Part shown: positions 10,065 to 19,006 of the stretch, in pieces
Position numbering within the stretch: the stretch's first letter is position 1
How the letters are laid out: each line of letters begins with the position of its first letter
DNA from: Cognatishimia activa
GTDB taxonomy: Bacteria > Pseudomonadota > Alphaproteobacteria > Rhodobacterales > Rhodobacteraceae
DNA: 64,000 bases
NCBI RefSeq assembly: GCF_026016445.1
Contig: NZ_CP096147.1
Location: forward strand, 1,958,501-2,022,500
Reading direction: 5' to 3'
Made by a program: the position numbers and the translations under genes
Notes under the pieces: generated by a model
What the model was told of the DNA's origin: nothing
The model's database searches: none
What the model saw: the letters and a program-made list of their open reading frames with translations, nothing else

Positions 10065-10316
10065 GGGCGACTCCGTAAAATGAACTTGGATAGTTTATAG
10101 ATAAGAAGCCGCGCACTTGCGAGCACACAATTACCTTATGAACATAAACAAGCGCACTCATCCTGATACAGCGTTCGTGCCCGTCACCGCTCGGTCCAAA
10201 AAATCTCCCTGACACAGAATGTCGGAGCGGGAATTTCTAGCAATCCAGTCTTGTTTCCGATAGGAAACGTCGCAAACTCCCCTACGGATGTGTGAATAGA
10301 AGGCTATTGAGCTCTT

Positions 10317-11015
10317 ATGAGTATGACCTACCGCCTGCATTACGCCCCTGATAACGCCTCGCTGATCGTGCGATTGGCGTTGCTGGAGATGAGCGTGCCA
10401 TTTGAAGACATACTTGTAGATCGTCGAAAGCAAGAGCAGTCCTCGGAAGACTATCTTCGGATCAATCCTGCAGGTTTGATTCCCGCGCTAGAGACAGATC
10501 AGGGCACACTCTTTGAAACAGGTGCAATTTTGCTTTGGCTTTCTGAGCAGCATAACGCCTTGGCCCCAACACCAGATTCCGAAGAACGTCCGGATTTTCT
10601 GAAATGGCTCTTTTATATATCCAACACGTTGCACCCAAATCTGCGCATGCATTTCTATCCGGGCAAATACATTAAAGCAGGTCAGGAAACAGCTTTGCGT
10701 GATGGATGTCGGGCGAACCTCACGAAATCCCTCACCCTGCTTGAGGCCGAAGCGGGTCAGGGGCACAGTTGGTTCAACAGCGCCTCTCCAAGCGTAGCCG
10801 ATATTTACCTTGCCGCCTGTCTGCGTTGGATGGACCTTTACACCAACCGTGATCGTCCTTGGTTTACACTCTCTGATTGGCCCAATCTAACCACGCTTTG
10901 CAAAAAGCTGGATCGCCGAGCATCCGTTCTCGCCGCAAGCCCCATCGAAGGCTTTGCCCCGAACCCTTTTTCCAATCCCCAGCCGGTCACACCACTAGCA
11001 GGAGCCGCAGTCTGA
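10317..11015 (+). CDS. Glutathione S-transferase family protein
   Basis: A 232-residue cytosolic GST-fold protein. The N-terminal thioredoxin-like domain has 'INPAGLIPALETDQG' (the cis-Pro loop) and 'LFETGAILLWLSE' (the glutathione Glu/Ser-binding motif). The C-terminal helical domain has 'PSVADIYLAACLRWMD', matching the N-capping box region. The substrate cannot be told. Its stop overlaps the sdaA start as TGATG, so the two are coupled. An ATG two codons later is an equally possible start. Confidence 0.88.
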   Translation: MSMTYRLHYAPDNASLIVRLALLEMSVPFEDILVDRRKQEQSSEDYLRINPAGLIPALETDQGTLFETGAILLWLSEQHNALAPTPDSEERPDFLKWLFYISNTLHPNLRMHFYPGKYIKAGQETALRDGCRANLTKSLTLLEAEAGQGHSWFNSASPSVADIYLAACLRWMDLYTNRDRPWFTLSDWPNLTTLCKKLDRRASVLAASPIEGFAPNPFSNPQPVTPLAGAAV

Positions 11016-12388
11016 TGTTTCTCTCAGTCTTTGATATGTTCAAAATTGGCGTTGGGCCTTCATCATCTCATACGATGGGCCCCATGGTCGCCGCCGCGCG
11101 TTTCCTAGACATGATGCGTGCCAGCCCGTTTGAGTTTCATGGCTTAAAAGCCAGCCTGCACGGCTCTTTGGCATTCACGGGCGTCGGTCACGCAACCGAC
11201 CGCGCGACCATTTTGGGATTAGCAGGCTTCCTACCGGACACATATGATCACGAGAAAGCCGAAGCGGCATTCGCTGACATTCGCGACAATAAAACTGTTA
11301 GTCCACCAGATCTACCAAAGCTTGTCTTTGATCCTCGAGAAGACCTGCGCTTTGATTTCGGGCCTGCCCTGCCCGGCCATGCCAACGGAATGATCCTGAT
11401 GGCGACCGACAAACAGGGCGACGTTATACTACAAGAGACCTTCTATTCCATTGGCGGCGGCTTTGTTGTGACCGAACAGGAATTGGCCGAAGGCAAAGCC
11501 ACTGACGAAGGCACGCCTGTGCCCTATCCGTTTAAGTCCGGCGAAGAGATGCTGCAGATGGCGGAACGCTCAGGCAAATCCATTGCTGAGATGAAACGCG
11601 CCAATGAGCATTCTCGTGGGGGCGTCGAAAACTTAAACAAAGGCTGTAAGCGGCTCTGGGAAGTTATGAATGGCTGCATTCAGCGCGGGTTAGAAAATGA
11701 CGGCACTTTGCCAGGAGGATTGAATGTGCGCCGTCGTGCGAAATCCATTCATGATTCCCTGATGGCCGAACGCGGCATGAACCTGCTGGCGCCCCATACC
11801 ATCAATGACTGGATCAGCGCTTACGCCATGGCCGTCAACGAAGAGAACGCTGCAGGCGGTCAGGTTGTGACTGCACCAACCAATGGTGCGGCGGGTGTAC
11901 TGCCGGCTGTCATTCGCTATTGGCTTGACCATGTGCCCGGTGCGACCACCTCAAAAATCGATGAATTCTTGCTGACTGCTGCCGCTATTGGTGGGCTTGT
12001 CAAATTCAACGCCTCAATCTCTGGCGCTGAGGCGGGATGCCAAGCAGAGGTCGGTTCAGCCTCTGCTATGGCCGCCGCAGGACTTTGCGCGGTTATGGGT
12101 GGCACCCCTGAACAGGTGGAGAATGCCGCTGAGATCGCTCTTGAGCATCACCTCGGCATGACCTGCGACCCAATCAAAGGTCTCGTGCAGGTTCCCTGCA
12201 TCGAACGCAACGGTCTCGGCGCAATCAAAGCGGTCTCGGCTGCCAGCCTTTCCCTGCGCGGGGACGGCAAACACCTCGTACCGCTTGATTCCGTCATCGA
12301 AACCATGCGCCAGACCGGTGCCGACATGCATGAGAAGTATAAAGAGACCTCTCTGGGTGGCCTCGCCGTCAACGTGCCAAACTGCTGA
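11015..12388 (+). CDS. sdaA: L-serine ammonia-lyase (Fe-S, single chain)
   Basis: A 457-residue enzyme that deaminates L-serine to pyruvate and ammonia with an oxygen-sensitive 4Fe-4S cluster. The beta domain starts with 'FDMFKIGVGPSSSHTMGPM' and includes 'HGSLAFTGVGHATDRA'. The alpha domain has 'TAPTNGAAGVLPAV', 'SGAEAGCQAEVGSASAMAAAGL' split around the cluster cysteine, and 'GLVQVPCIERN'. I chose the ATG at 11015 because the family starts at 'MFLSVFDMFKIG'; the 46-codon upstream extension is the GST reading region. It converges with the transglycosylase gene with 2 bp between stops. Confidence 0.96.
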   Translation: MFLSVFDMFKIGVGPSSSHTMGPMVAAARFLDMMRASPFEFHGLKASLHGSLAFTGVGHATDRATILGLAGFLPDTYDHEKAEAAFADIRDNKTVSPPDLPKLVFDPREDLRFDFGPALPGHANGMILMATDKQGDVILQETFYSIGGGFVVTEQELAEGKATDEGTPVPYPFKSGEEMLQMAERSGKSIAEMKRANEHSRGGVENLNKGCKRLWEVMNGCIQRGLENDGTLPGGLNVRRRAKSIHDSLMAERGMNLLAPHTINDWISAYAMAVNEENAAGGQVVTAPTNGAAGVLPAVIRYWLDHVPGATTSKIDEFLLTAAAIGGLVKFNASISGAEAGCQAEVGSASAMAAAGLCAVMGGTPEQVENAAEIALEHHLGMTCDPIKGLVQVPCIERNGLGAIKAVSAASLSLRGDGKHLVPLDSVIETMRQTGADMHEKYKETSLGGLAVNVPNC

Positions 12389-12390
12389 GG

Positions 12391-13245
12391 TCAGTTCGCG
12401 ATTGTTTTAAAGACACAGGGGTCACTCGCCAAAAGCGGCGGAGAGGTGCAAAGACCACGCGCTACAGTGAACGCGCTTAGAACACGCGGCACGTAATTCA
12501 TTGTTTCAGGGTACGGTGGCACTCCGGCAAATTTGTCCAAGGCACCCTCTCCGGCATTGTATCCCGCAAGCGCAAGTATCGGGTCGCCATTATATTTGCG
12601 AAGTAATACGTCCAAAAAGGCCACCCCGCCTTTGATATTGTCAGCAGGCGTTTTGGCATCTCCAACTTCAAACCGATCAATTGTTGCTGGCATCAATTGC
12701 ATCAACCCCATTGCGCCTGTGCTGCTTAAGGCTTCGGGATTGCCTGATGACTCCGTATATATGACGGCCAATGCAATTGCAGGAGACACTTCTGTCCCGA
12801 TTGTGGATAGCAAAATGTCCCGTCCGTAGGCCGTGGCTATATCCTGCATGGTTTGCAGTCTTGGTGGCGGCAGCTGTGCGACCCCTTCCGGTGTTGCCAT
12901 GACCTCCAATGCATCCTGAAGCCGCCCCGGTCCCGGCTTTTCTGTTTGCGCAGGCACCACCGCCCAGAACCAATCATATAAAGAGACAGGTTTATCACCG
13001 TCTTCCGCTTCTGGCTGTATCGGGGTGGTGCCGATGCTGGCGGCAGGCGGCGCCACAGCGGGGTTTGCCCGTTCCTCAATTTGAACAGTGATCCGCTTTT
13101 TCGTGCCAGCGCTTGGTGGTTTCAGCCGTTTTGCTTCGAAATTGGGAAAAGGTGGCGGCGAATCCGAAAGACTCCCCGTTGGAATCACAAAAACCGCGAT
13201 CAAAACCGCTGCGAGTCGCCCAATACGCACGAAAAACTGCTCCAA
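12391..13245 (-). CDS. Lytic transglycosylase (SLT domain)
   Basis: A 284-residue exported enzyme that cleaves the MurNAc-GlcNAc bond of peptidoglycan. It has a signal peptide (residues 8-25), a Pro-rich linker to about residue 85, and a C-terminal SLT/goose-lysozyme domain with the catalytic Glu165 in 'YTESSGNP', then 'STGAMGLMQLMPAT' and 'LALAGYNAGEGAL'. It may open the wall for the Tad pilus encoded just downstream on the other strand, but this is inferred from proximity alone. Confidence 0.92.
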   Translation of the reverse strand: MEQFFVRIGRLAAVLIAVFVIPTGSLSDSPPPFPNFEAKRLKPPSAGTKKRITVQIEERANPAVAPPAASIGTTPIQPEAEDGDKPVSLYDWFWAVVPAQTEKPGPGRLQDALEVMATPEGVAQLPPPRLQTMQDIATAYGRDILLSTIGTEVSPAIALAVIYTESSGNPEALSSTGAMGLMQLMPATIDRFEVGDAKTPADNIKGGVAFLDVLLRKYNGDPILALAGYNAGEGALDKFAGVPPYPETMNYVPRVLSAFTVARGLCTSPPLLASDPCVFKTIAN

Positions 13246-13608
13246 TTTCTGTTTTGCGGCCAGTTTTGCAGAATTTCCTGGCTCAAACCAGAAATTCCAA
13301 TGCGACTAAAGGTTAATTTGGCGTGAAATTGCACAACTTTACAGGGAAATCCGCCTGTGATTCATTGAAGAAAAACCTAAATTCAAAATTTCTTCATTTT
13401 TATTTTCATTATTTTTCAAACAGTTAAGTGATTTATTAGCAAAAAATTCAGACCTCCCAAAATCGCACCATTCGTGCCCAATTCGTGCCCCAATCAAGGG
13501 GCTATATATGCTCATACCAAGTCGGGAACAGGCCAAAGAGAGAGACGGCCACTAAGGGCCCGGCACGGTGGAAACTGAAATTACTGAGATCCTTTGGAGG
13601 GACACACA
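13246..13608. promoter_or_regulatory. Leader and promoter region of the Tad locus
   Basis: About 360 bp, AT-rich between 13370 and 13440. It should carry the promoter of the first pilin gene and that of the leftward transglycosylase. A direct repeat ATTCGTGCCC occurs at 13470 and 13481, followed by a TATATA stretch at about 13503. No certain -35/-10 pair or regulator site can be named. TTGGAGGG at 13594-13601 is a strong ribosome binding site for the pilin. Confidence 0.45.
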
Positions 13609-13824
13609 ATGATCAAGTTCATCAAAAACTTCCGTAAAGACGAAGACGGCGCAGTAACTGTAGACTGGGTTGTTCTGACAGCAGCAGTTGTTGGTCTGGG
13701 CGTTGCAGCTTACGCAGCGATCGAAGGCGAAACTACCCAGCTTTCCGCTGACATCGCAGCAACTATCGAATCTGAAAACGTTGCGGCCGTTGCACCAGCA
13801 GCAGGCGTTTCCGGCGGCGACTAA
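13609..13824 (+). CDS. Flp-like type IVb pilin, copy 1
   Basis: A 71-residue prepilin-like protein. A basic leader (MIKFIKNFRKDEDG) is followed by a processing site G|AVTVDWVVLTAAVVGLGVAAYA, the class III prepilin layout in which cleavage follows Gly and a hydrophobic helix begins. The residue five after the cleavage site is Asp rather than the usual Glu. The short C-terminal tail ends 'GVSGGD'. It is the first gene of the Tad locus and is followed by a perfect hairpin terminator, as expected for a highly expressed major pilin. The ATG at 13609 has TTGGAGGG upstream. Confidence 0.85.
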   Translation: MIKFIKNFRKDEDGAVTVDWVVLTAAVVGLGVAAYAAIEGETTQLSADIAATIESENVAAVAPAAGVSGGD

Positions 13825-13853
13825 TAGTCACCCGCAGTTTGCGTAGAGATTTT

Positions 13854-13889
13854 AGCGGGCCGTACCTCGGCGGTACGGCCCGCTCTTTT
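13854..13889 (+). terminator. Strong intrinsic terminator after pilin 1
   Basis: A perfect 13-bp inverted repeat, AGCGGGCCGTACC with GGTACGGCCCGCT, closes a 5-nt loop and is followed by CTTTT. It lies between two co-directional pilin genes, so it probably lowers read-through and raises the ratio of pilin 1 to the assembly genes. Confidence 0.88.
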
Positions 13890-13956
13890 GTATGTTCATA
13901 GTACAGTCAAGGCGAAGAAGTCGCACTTAAGTAGCTCACCGCCCGAGGTAAATAAT

Positions 13957-14166
13957 ATGAAACTATTCAAAAAATTCGCAGGCGACGAAGACGGCGCCGT
14001 CACCGTCGACTGGGTAGCACTCACAGCCGGCTTGGTCGGCCTTTCGATACTTGCACTGACCCTGATTGGTAATGAAACCACCCAGCAGGCGGCTGATATT
14101 GCAGCCACCATTGAAAACGAAGACGTCACAGGTTTGACTTTGGTAGGCGTTTCCGGCGGCGACTAA
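13957..14166 (+). CDS. Flp-like type IVb pilin, copy 2
   Basis: A 69-residue paralogue of the first pilin. The leader MKLFKKFAGDEDG, cleavage site G|AVTVDWV and tail 'GVSGGD' are shared, and the segment 'ETTQ..ADIAATIE.E' is near identical, while the hydrophobic helix differs (ALTAGLVGLSILALTLIG). Asp again replaces Glu at position 5. The ATG at 13957 has GAGGTA upstream. It could be a minor pilin or a phase/condition variant of the major one; the sequence does not decide. Confidence 0.83.
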   Translation: MKLFKKFAGDEDGAVTVDWVALTAGLVGLSILALTLIGNETTQQAADIAATIENEDVTGLTLVGVSGGD

Positions 14167-14173
14167 TGCAGCA

Positions 14174-14212
14174 AAACCCGGTGAAAAGCCCAAGAATGGT
14201 TACCGGGTTTTC
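14174..14212 (+). terminator. Hairpin after pilin 2
   Basis: AAACCCGGT pairs with ACCGGGTTT across a 19-nt interior, followed by a short T stretch (TTTTC). It is a moderate terminator or processing hairpin between pilin 2 and cpaB. Confidence 0.6.
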
Positions 14213-14283
14213 ACAATTTAGCCCCACTGCGTCATCACAATGGATGCAAACGTGGGCAACCCACATAACCCTGAGGTGAGACC

Positions 14284-15147
14284 ATGCGTGGTTTATTTGC
14301 AGTAGTACTATTGGTTGGCATCGGCTTGGCCGGTTTTGCAGTCCATATGGCGCAAAGCTACGTTGAAAAGTACCAATCAGCTCTCGCTCAAGAACGTCAG
14401 TCGCGAGAACCTGCGATTGAGCTGACTGAGATTTACGTCGCATCTTCCGAGCTGAAATATGGCGACAAGCTCATGCCGGAAAATGTGAAATTGGTAAAAT
14501 GGCCCAAGGATTCCCTGCCAAATGGCTGGTATTCAGACGCCGCAATCCTCTTTAAGAACGAAAACATTCGTCCGCGCCACATCGTTCGTCCAATTGAAGT
14601 TGGTGAACCTATTTTGCGCGTGAAAATCACCAAACCCGGCGAAGCTGCTGGCCTGACCACCCGTCTCGACAAAGGCATGCGTGCATTTGCTATCCGTGTT
14701 GACGTGGCGAGCGGTGTATCCGGTTTTCTACGCCCAGGTGACCGTGTTGACGTCTACTGGACTGGTTCTGTCGAGGGGCTTGCGAATGAAGACAGTCGAG
14801 ATTTCACCAAGCTTATCCAAGCAGGCGTACAGCTGATCGCGATCGACCAGAAGGCAGATGTAGAAGGTGTAAAAGGCAATGTGGCGCGTACCGTTACGGT
14901 TGCTGTGAAACCTGAACAGGTTGCTGCTCTGGCCCAAGCGCAGAACTCTGGCAATCTATCACTGGCCCTTGTTGGCGCTCAGGATGATACTGTTGCTGAA
15001 TCCATTGAGGTTGATCAAAACAAACTCTTGGGTATCAAACGCGCCGAGAAAAAAGTTGTTGAGGCCCGTCAGGAAGAGCGTGTTTGCACAATTCGCACAC
15101 GCCGTGGCGCTGAAGTGGTTGAAATTCCAATCCCCTGCTCAAACTGA
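14284..15147 (+). CDS. cpaB: Flp pilus assembly protein CpaB
   Basis: A 287-residue periplasmic protein of the Tad secretion system, thought to stabilise or gate the secretin. It has an N-terminal membrane anchor (residues 3-20), a SAF domain (about residues 46-110, 'IYVASSELKYGDKLMPENVKLVKWP') and the CpaB/RcpC C-terminal region including 'GFLRPGDRVDVYWTG' and 'VTVAVKPEQVAALAQAQ'. It is placed between the pilins and cpaC as in other Tad loci. Confidence 0.94.
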   Translation: MRGLFAVVLLVGIGLAGFAVHMAQSYVEKYQSALAQERQSREPAIELTEIYVASSELKYGDKLMPENVKLVKWPKDSLPNGWYSDAAILFKNENIRPRHIVRPIEVGEPILRVKITKPGEAAGLTTRLDKGMRAFAIRVDVASGVSGFLRPGDRVDVYWTGSVEGLANEDSRDFTKLIQAGVQLIAIDQKADVEGVKGNVARTVTVAVKPEQVAALAQAQNSGNLSLALVGAQDDTVAESIEVDQNKLLGIKRAEKKVVEARQEERVCTIRTRRGAEVVEIPIPCSN

Positions 15148-15171
15148 GCCTAATCAAATGCTTAGCAATGT

Positions 15172-15195
15172 GCCCCTCTCTGGGGCGCATTTCTT
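15172..15195 (+). terminator. Terminator-like hairpin after cpaB
   Basis: GCCCC pairs with GGGGC across TCTCT, followed by GCATTTCTT. It is short but GC-rich and lies in a 192-bp gap before cpaC, which may also hold an internal promoter. Probably a partial terminator. Confidence 0.5.
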
Positions 15196-15339
15196 ATGGT
15201 GACAACTGTTGCCCCCGCCCCACATGCAGATTCGCCCCGAAGCCTTTGATTCTTGCAAAAAAATGCGAATTGCAGCACAGTGCCATCAATGCGGACACTA
15301 AGAACCGCGAATTGAGGCGTGATCGGAGAGGCAGGTCAC

Positions 15340-16761
15340 ATGACATATCGGAACTACATCAAAGCGGCGCTGGTCGGGATGACCGTCGCATTGACCCCCA
15401 TTGTGAGCAGCCCCCTAGTGGCTGAAACGCTACGTGTTGTGCGTAGCGGAACCAAATCCATGCTGTCGGTGCCAATGAACCGCGCGGTTGTTGTGGAAAG
15501 CGAAACCCCGTTTGCAGAGCTCAGCATTGCAAACCCGGCCATCGCTGACATTTCAACCCTGTCTGACAGGACCATCTACGTTCTTGGTAAATCTCCAGGC
15601 ACAACGACATTGACCCTTTTAGACGCCGCAGGCCGGTTGATCACCAATGTCGATGTTCGTGTCGCAGCAGATATCAGTGAATTCAAAGAGCGTCTGCGCC
15701 AGATCCTTCCCAACGAGAAGATCGACATTCGCACTGCGAATGACGGCATCGTCTTATCGGGCACCGCATCCAGCACTCAAAAGATGCAGCGAGCTCTTGA
15801 TCTTGCAGAGCGCTATGCACCGGAACGCGTTTCAAACCTGATGACCGTTGGTGGCGTTCAGCAAGTGATGCTGAAAGTGCGCTTTGCAGAAATGGAGCGT
15901 TCGGTTTCAAAACGTCTCGGCGCCTCCCTCATCGGCACGGTCGATGGAAATGGTCTCACCACGGGGACATTCCTGAATGGTGAAAACGCTGTCAATTTTA
16001 CGGATGGCGATCCGACAACCGGGATCACCCTTACCGATGGTACAGCTGGTGCCTTTGATATTGGCATCAACGCTGGTCCGCTTCAGTTGAACCTGCTTTT
16101 GGAAGCGCTTGAAGCACGAGGCATGGTGCGCTCTTTGGCGGAACCGAACCTCATCGCGCTGTCTGGCCAACAGGCCACATTCCATGCAGGTGGTGAATAC
16201 CCCGTCCCTGTATCCCAGGATGACGGCAAAATTTCCGTTGAATTCAAACCTTTCGGTGTCAGCCTGCAGTTTGTTCCACGCGTTGTTGATGGGGATCTGA
16301 TCAACCTCGAACTCAACACCGAAGTTTCTGGGCTTGATTCAGCGAATGGCTTGAATGACGGCACATTCAACATCAGCGCATTCACCTCACGCAAAGCCTC
16401 GACCACGGTTGAGCTTCGAGATGGTGATAGTTTTGCCATTGCAGGCCTATTGGAAGACGACTTCCAAGACGTGAACGCGCAAATTCCATGGCTCGGCGAT
16501 ATCCCGGTTTTGGGTGCCCTCTTCCGAAGTGCAAATTACCGACGCGCGCAGTCGGAACTCGTGATTGTCATCACCGCACATCTGGTAACACCGACACGCG
16601 GCGAAGCGATTGCTCTGCCAACTGACCGTGTCAAACCACCTTCAGAGAAAGACCTCTTCCTCTTTGGTGAAATTTCCAAGAGCAACCGCCCTACCCGCGG
16701 TGCCGCAGGTGAAGTTGCTAAGCAAGACTTTGACGGCTCCTACGGCTATGTTTTGGACTGA
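15340..16761 (+). CDS. cpaC: Tad secretin CpaC/RcpA
   Basis: A 473-residue outer-membrane secretin through which the pilus leaves the cell. It has a signal peptide (about residues 1-30), a pilus-assembly N-terminal domain ('SVPMNRAVVVESETPFAELSI'), a BON-like segment ('PNEKIDIRTANDGIVLSG'), and a secretin core ending with 'PWLGDIPVLGALFRS' and 'ELVIVITAHLVTP'. I chose the ATG at 15340 with GGAGAGGCAG upstream; the frame is open seven codons earlier. Confidence 0.95.
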   Translation: MTYRNYIKAALVGMTVALTPIVSSPLVAETLRVVRSGTKSMLSVPMNRAVVVESETPFAELSIANPAIADISTLSDRTIYVLGKSPGTTTLTLLDAAGRLITNVDVRVAADISEFKERLRQILPNEKIDIRTANDGIVLSGTASSTQKMQRALDLAERYAPERVSNLMTVGGVQQVMLKVRFAEMERSVSKRLGASLIGTVDGNGLTTGTFLNGENAVNFTDGDPTTGITLTDGTAGAFDIGINAGPLQLNLLLEALEARGMVRSLAEPNLIALSGQQATFHAGGEYPVPVSQDDGKISVEFKPFGVSLQFVPRVVDGDLINLELNTEVSGLDSANGLNDGTFNISAFTSRKASTTVELRDGDSFAIAGLLEDDFQDVNAQIPWLGDIPVLGALFRSANYRRAQSELVIVITAHLVTPTRGEAIALPTDRVKPPSEKDLFLFGEISKSNRPTRGAAGEVAKQDFDGSYGYVLD

Positions 16762-16776
16762 TCGGGAGAACAGCAG

Positions 16777-17433
16777 ATGAAAAAGGCACTTATTACAACA
16801 GTCGCTTTCGTTAGTCTCGCCGCTTGTGAAGATCCTAACGCGAGTTTCCCGACTTTCTTTCAAGAAGCCGGCGCAGTTGCCGACGCCCATGGTGACTTCG
16901 GCGCGGCGACCGCGAATAACATAGCGATCCAGAACGGCGACAAGAGCTACACAATCAGCCTTGCCAAGCGGTTTGCCGATGAGGTGAACAGCACTGTGAA
17001 CTTCGAGTTCAACTCTGCAGTTCTTGATGACTCTGCTCGCGCAACCCTTCGCCAGCAAGCACAATGGATTGCTCAGTTCCCGGAAGTCCGCTTCCGCGTC
17101 TATGGCCACACCGACGCCGTGGGCTCACAAGCCTACAACAAGCGGCTCGGCCTGCGTCGCGCGCGAGCAGCAGTTTCCTATCTGGTCAGCCAAGGTATTG
17201 ACCGCTCTCGCCTTGAGGCGGTGGCCTCCTTCGGTGAAACCCAGCCTGTGATCGTGACCCAAGACCGTGAGCGTCGCAATCGCCGTACAGTCACTGAGGT
17301 CTCTGGATTTGTTCAGGCGCACCCAAATATTCTCGACGGCAAATATGCGGCGGTCATTTACCGCGAATACATTGCCAGCGCGGTTCCAATTCCAACCGGC
17401 GCGGTTCCGTCGATTGCGAAAGACGGTGGTTAA
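16777..17433 (+). CDS. OmpA-family lipoprotein in Tad locus
   Basis: A 218-residue protein with a lipobox (LAAC, Cys17) and a C-terminal OmpA/MotB peptidoglycan-binding domain: 'FEFNSAVLDDSARATLRQQA', 'RVYGHTDAVGS', 'YNKRLGLRRARAAVSYL' and 'RERRNRRTV'. It probably anchors the secretin to the cell wall. Its position, where CpaD is found in other Tad loci, suggests it replaces or supports that protein. It starts 15 bp after cpaC, in the same operon. Confidence 0.9.
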   Translation: MKKALITTVAFVSLAACEDPNASFPTFFQEAGAVADAHGDFGAATANNIAIQNGDKSYTISLAKRFADEVNSTVNFEFNSAVLDDSARATLRQQAQWIAQFPEVRFRVYGHTDAVGSQAYNKRLGLRRARAAVSYLVSQGIDRSRLEAVASFGETQPVIVTQDRERRNRRTVTEVSGFVQAHPNILDGKYAAVIYREYIASAVPIPTGAVPSIAKDGG

Positions 17434-17463
17434 TAAAGGCGAAACAAAGCCAATACCAACCTC

Positions 17464-17492
17464 ATGGCCCGCATTCGCGGGCCATTTGTTTT
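17464..17492 (+). terminator. Intrinsic terminator after the OmpA gene
   Basis: ATGGCCCGC pairs with GCGGGCCAT across ATTC, followed by TTGTTTT. A classical strong terminator inside the co-directional locus; the 225-bp gap after it probably holds a promoter for cpaE and the genes behind it. Confidence 0.85.
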
Positions 17493-17717
17493 AGTAAACT
17501 CTCTAAAATTCTATTGTTCTCATTTGCGCAATAACGGGGCCTTTGCCTTCTAAAAGTCCCACGATACCGCACAATTACGATGTTTTAGCCCAAATCTTGC
17601 CCACATTGGGCATCACTAATCATCCAACGGGATGAGTGTGCTTGATGTGAGTCGAGCCGTCGCTTGGAACCGACCAGAGAGAGTCGATCAGGCGCGATCC
17701 TCAGAGGAAGTTAGGCT

Positions 17718-18995
17718 ATGACGAGTAGTGAAATGAAAAATTCTGATCCAAACGCGATCCTGGCCTGCACGGTCTGTCGCGACGTGCAGAATTTTGATCT
17801 GCTTATTGTCGACATGGAAGAGGTCATGGGCGAGCAATGGGGCGATCTTGGTTTCGAAGACGCTCTGCAATTCTTTGATCAGCCAGAGGCGGAATCCCTA
17901 GAATTCATAGCGCTGGCCATCGATGACCTGGATGAAGACGATCCGGAAGTTCTTAAGAAGGTTGTTATTGCTGCCAAAGAAAAAGGCATCAAAACGCTAT
18001 TGATTGCTGAAGACGTCACCCCGTCTTTGCTACACCAGCTTCTGCGCATGGGCGCAGATGAATTTATTCCCTACCCGCCTCCATCTGGTGAATTGCTGCA
18101 GGTTGTCGAAACCATGCGCGCGGACCCAGACGAAATTGATGCGGTAGACCTGCCAAAACCAAAAACCGACCAGCCTCAGGATGCAACACCTGTATCTCTG
18201 AATGCGGCGGCCCCGAAACGTCATGGTGTCATCATTGCAGCGCATGGTCTGGCCGGCGGCACAGGAACAACGACTTTGGCCGTCAATCTGGCTTGGGAAT
18301 TGGCGACCGTTAATAAAGAGCAATCCCCATCTGTCTGCTTCTTGGATCTTGACCTGCAATTTGGCTCCGCATCGACATTCCTCGATCTGCCACGTCGCGA
18401 CGCCGTTTTTGAACTGCTGCAAGATACAGAAAGCATGGACAGCGAAAGCTTTGGCCAAGCGCTTCAGAAATTTGACGACAAGCTCAATGTTCTGACCGCT
18501 CCGCCAGATATGCTGCCACTGGATCTGGTCACACCAGAAGACATCGACCGCGTATTGGAAGTCGCCAGCCACCATTTTGATTTTGTGGTCGTAGACATGC
18601 CAAACACGGTTGTTCAATGGACAGAGACTGTCCTGAACAAAGCCCATGTTTATTTCGCAACAATGGAAATCGACATGCGCTCTGCGCAAAACGCGATGCG
18701 CATGAAACGTGCACTTCAGGCTGAAGACCTACCATTTGAAAAACTGCGGTATGTGCTGAACCGCGCACCAAAATTCACAGATTTAACAGGCAAAGCCCGT
18801 GTGAAACGCATGGCTGAAAGCCTTGATATCTCGATTGACGTGATGCTGCCCGATGGTGGACGCCCTGTGATGCAATCCAGCGACCACGGACAGCCACTCG
18901 CGCAACTCGCGGCCAAAAACCCATTGCGTAAAGAAATCGCCAAGCTCGCAAAATCTTTGTTTGAGCTTGATGAAGACAACAGCCAGGCGGCTTGA
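17718..18995 (+). CDS. cpaE: Tad pilus localisation/assembly protein CpaE
   Basis: A 425-residue cytoplasmic protein of the MinD/ParA-like group. The N-terminal ~140 residues look like a degenerate receiver domain (containing 'IDDLDEDDPEVLKKVV'), then a linker and an ATPase-like domain. The nucleotide loop near residue 180 reads 'GLAGGTGTTTLAVNLA'; the usual Lys of the Walker A motif is absent, as in many CpaE proteins. 'CFLDLDLQFGS' is the Walker A' / switch region. In Caulobacter CpaE places the pilus secretin at the pole. It begins a second transcription unit after the terminator at 17464. Confidence 0.93.
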   Translation: MTSSEMKNSDPNAILACTVCRDVQNFDLLIVDMEEVMGEQWGDLGFEDALQFFDQPEAESLEFIALAIDDLDEDDPEVLKKVVIAAKEKGIKTLLIAEDVTPSLLHQLLRMGADEFIPYPPPSGELLQVVETMRADPDEIDAVDLPKPKTDQPQDATPVSLNAAAPKRHGVIIAAHGLAGGTGTTTLAVNLAWELATVNKEQSPSVCFLDLDLQFGSASTFLDLPRRDAVFELLQDTESMDSESFGQALQKFDDKLNVLTAPPDMLPLDLVTPEDIDRVLEVASHHFDFVVVDMPNTVVQWTETVLNKAHVYFATMEIDMRSAQNAMRMKRALQAEDLPFEKLRYVLNRAPKFTDLTGKARVKRMAESLDISIDVMLPDGGRPVMQSSDHGQPLAQLAAKNPLRKEIAKLAKSLFELDEDNSQAA

Positions 18996-19006
18996 GGATA
19001 AAGTAG

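Noticed and set aside
10065..10316. Possible small gene or RNA between rpiA and the GST gene
   Set aside because: The leftward frame there overlaps the GST gene and has no family likeness; no stable conserved RNA motif was seen. It is best read as two divergent promoters.
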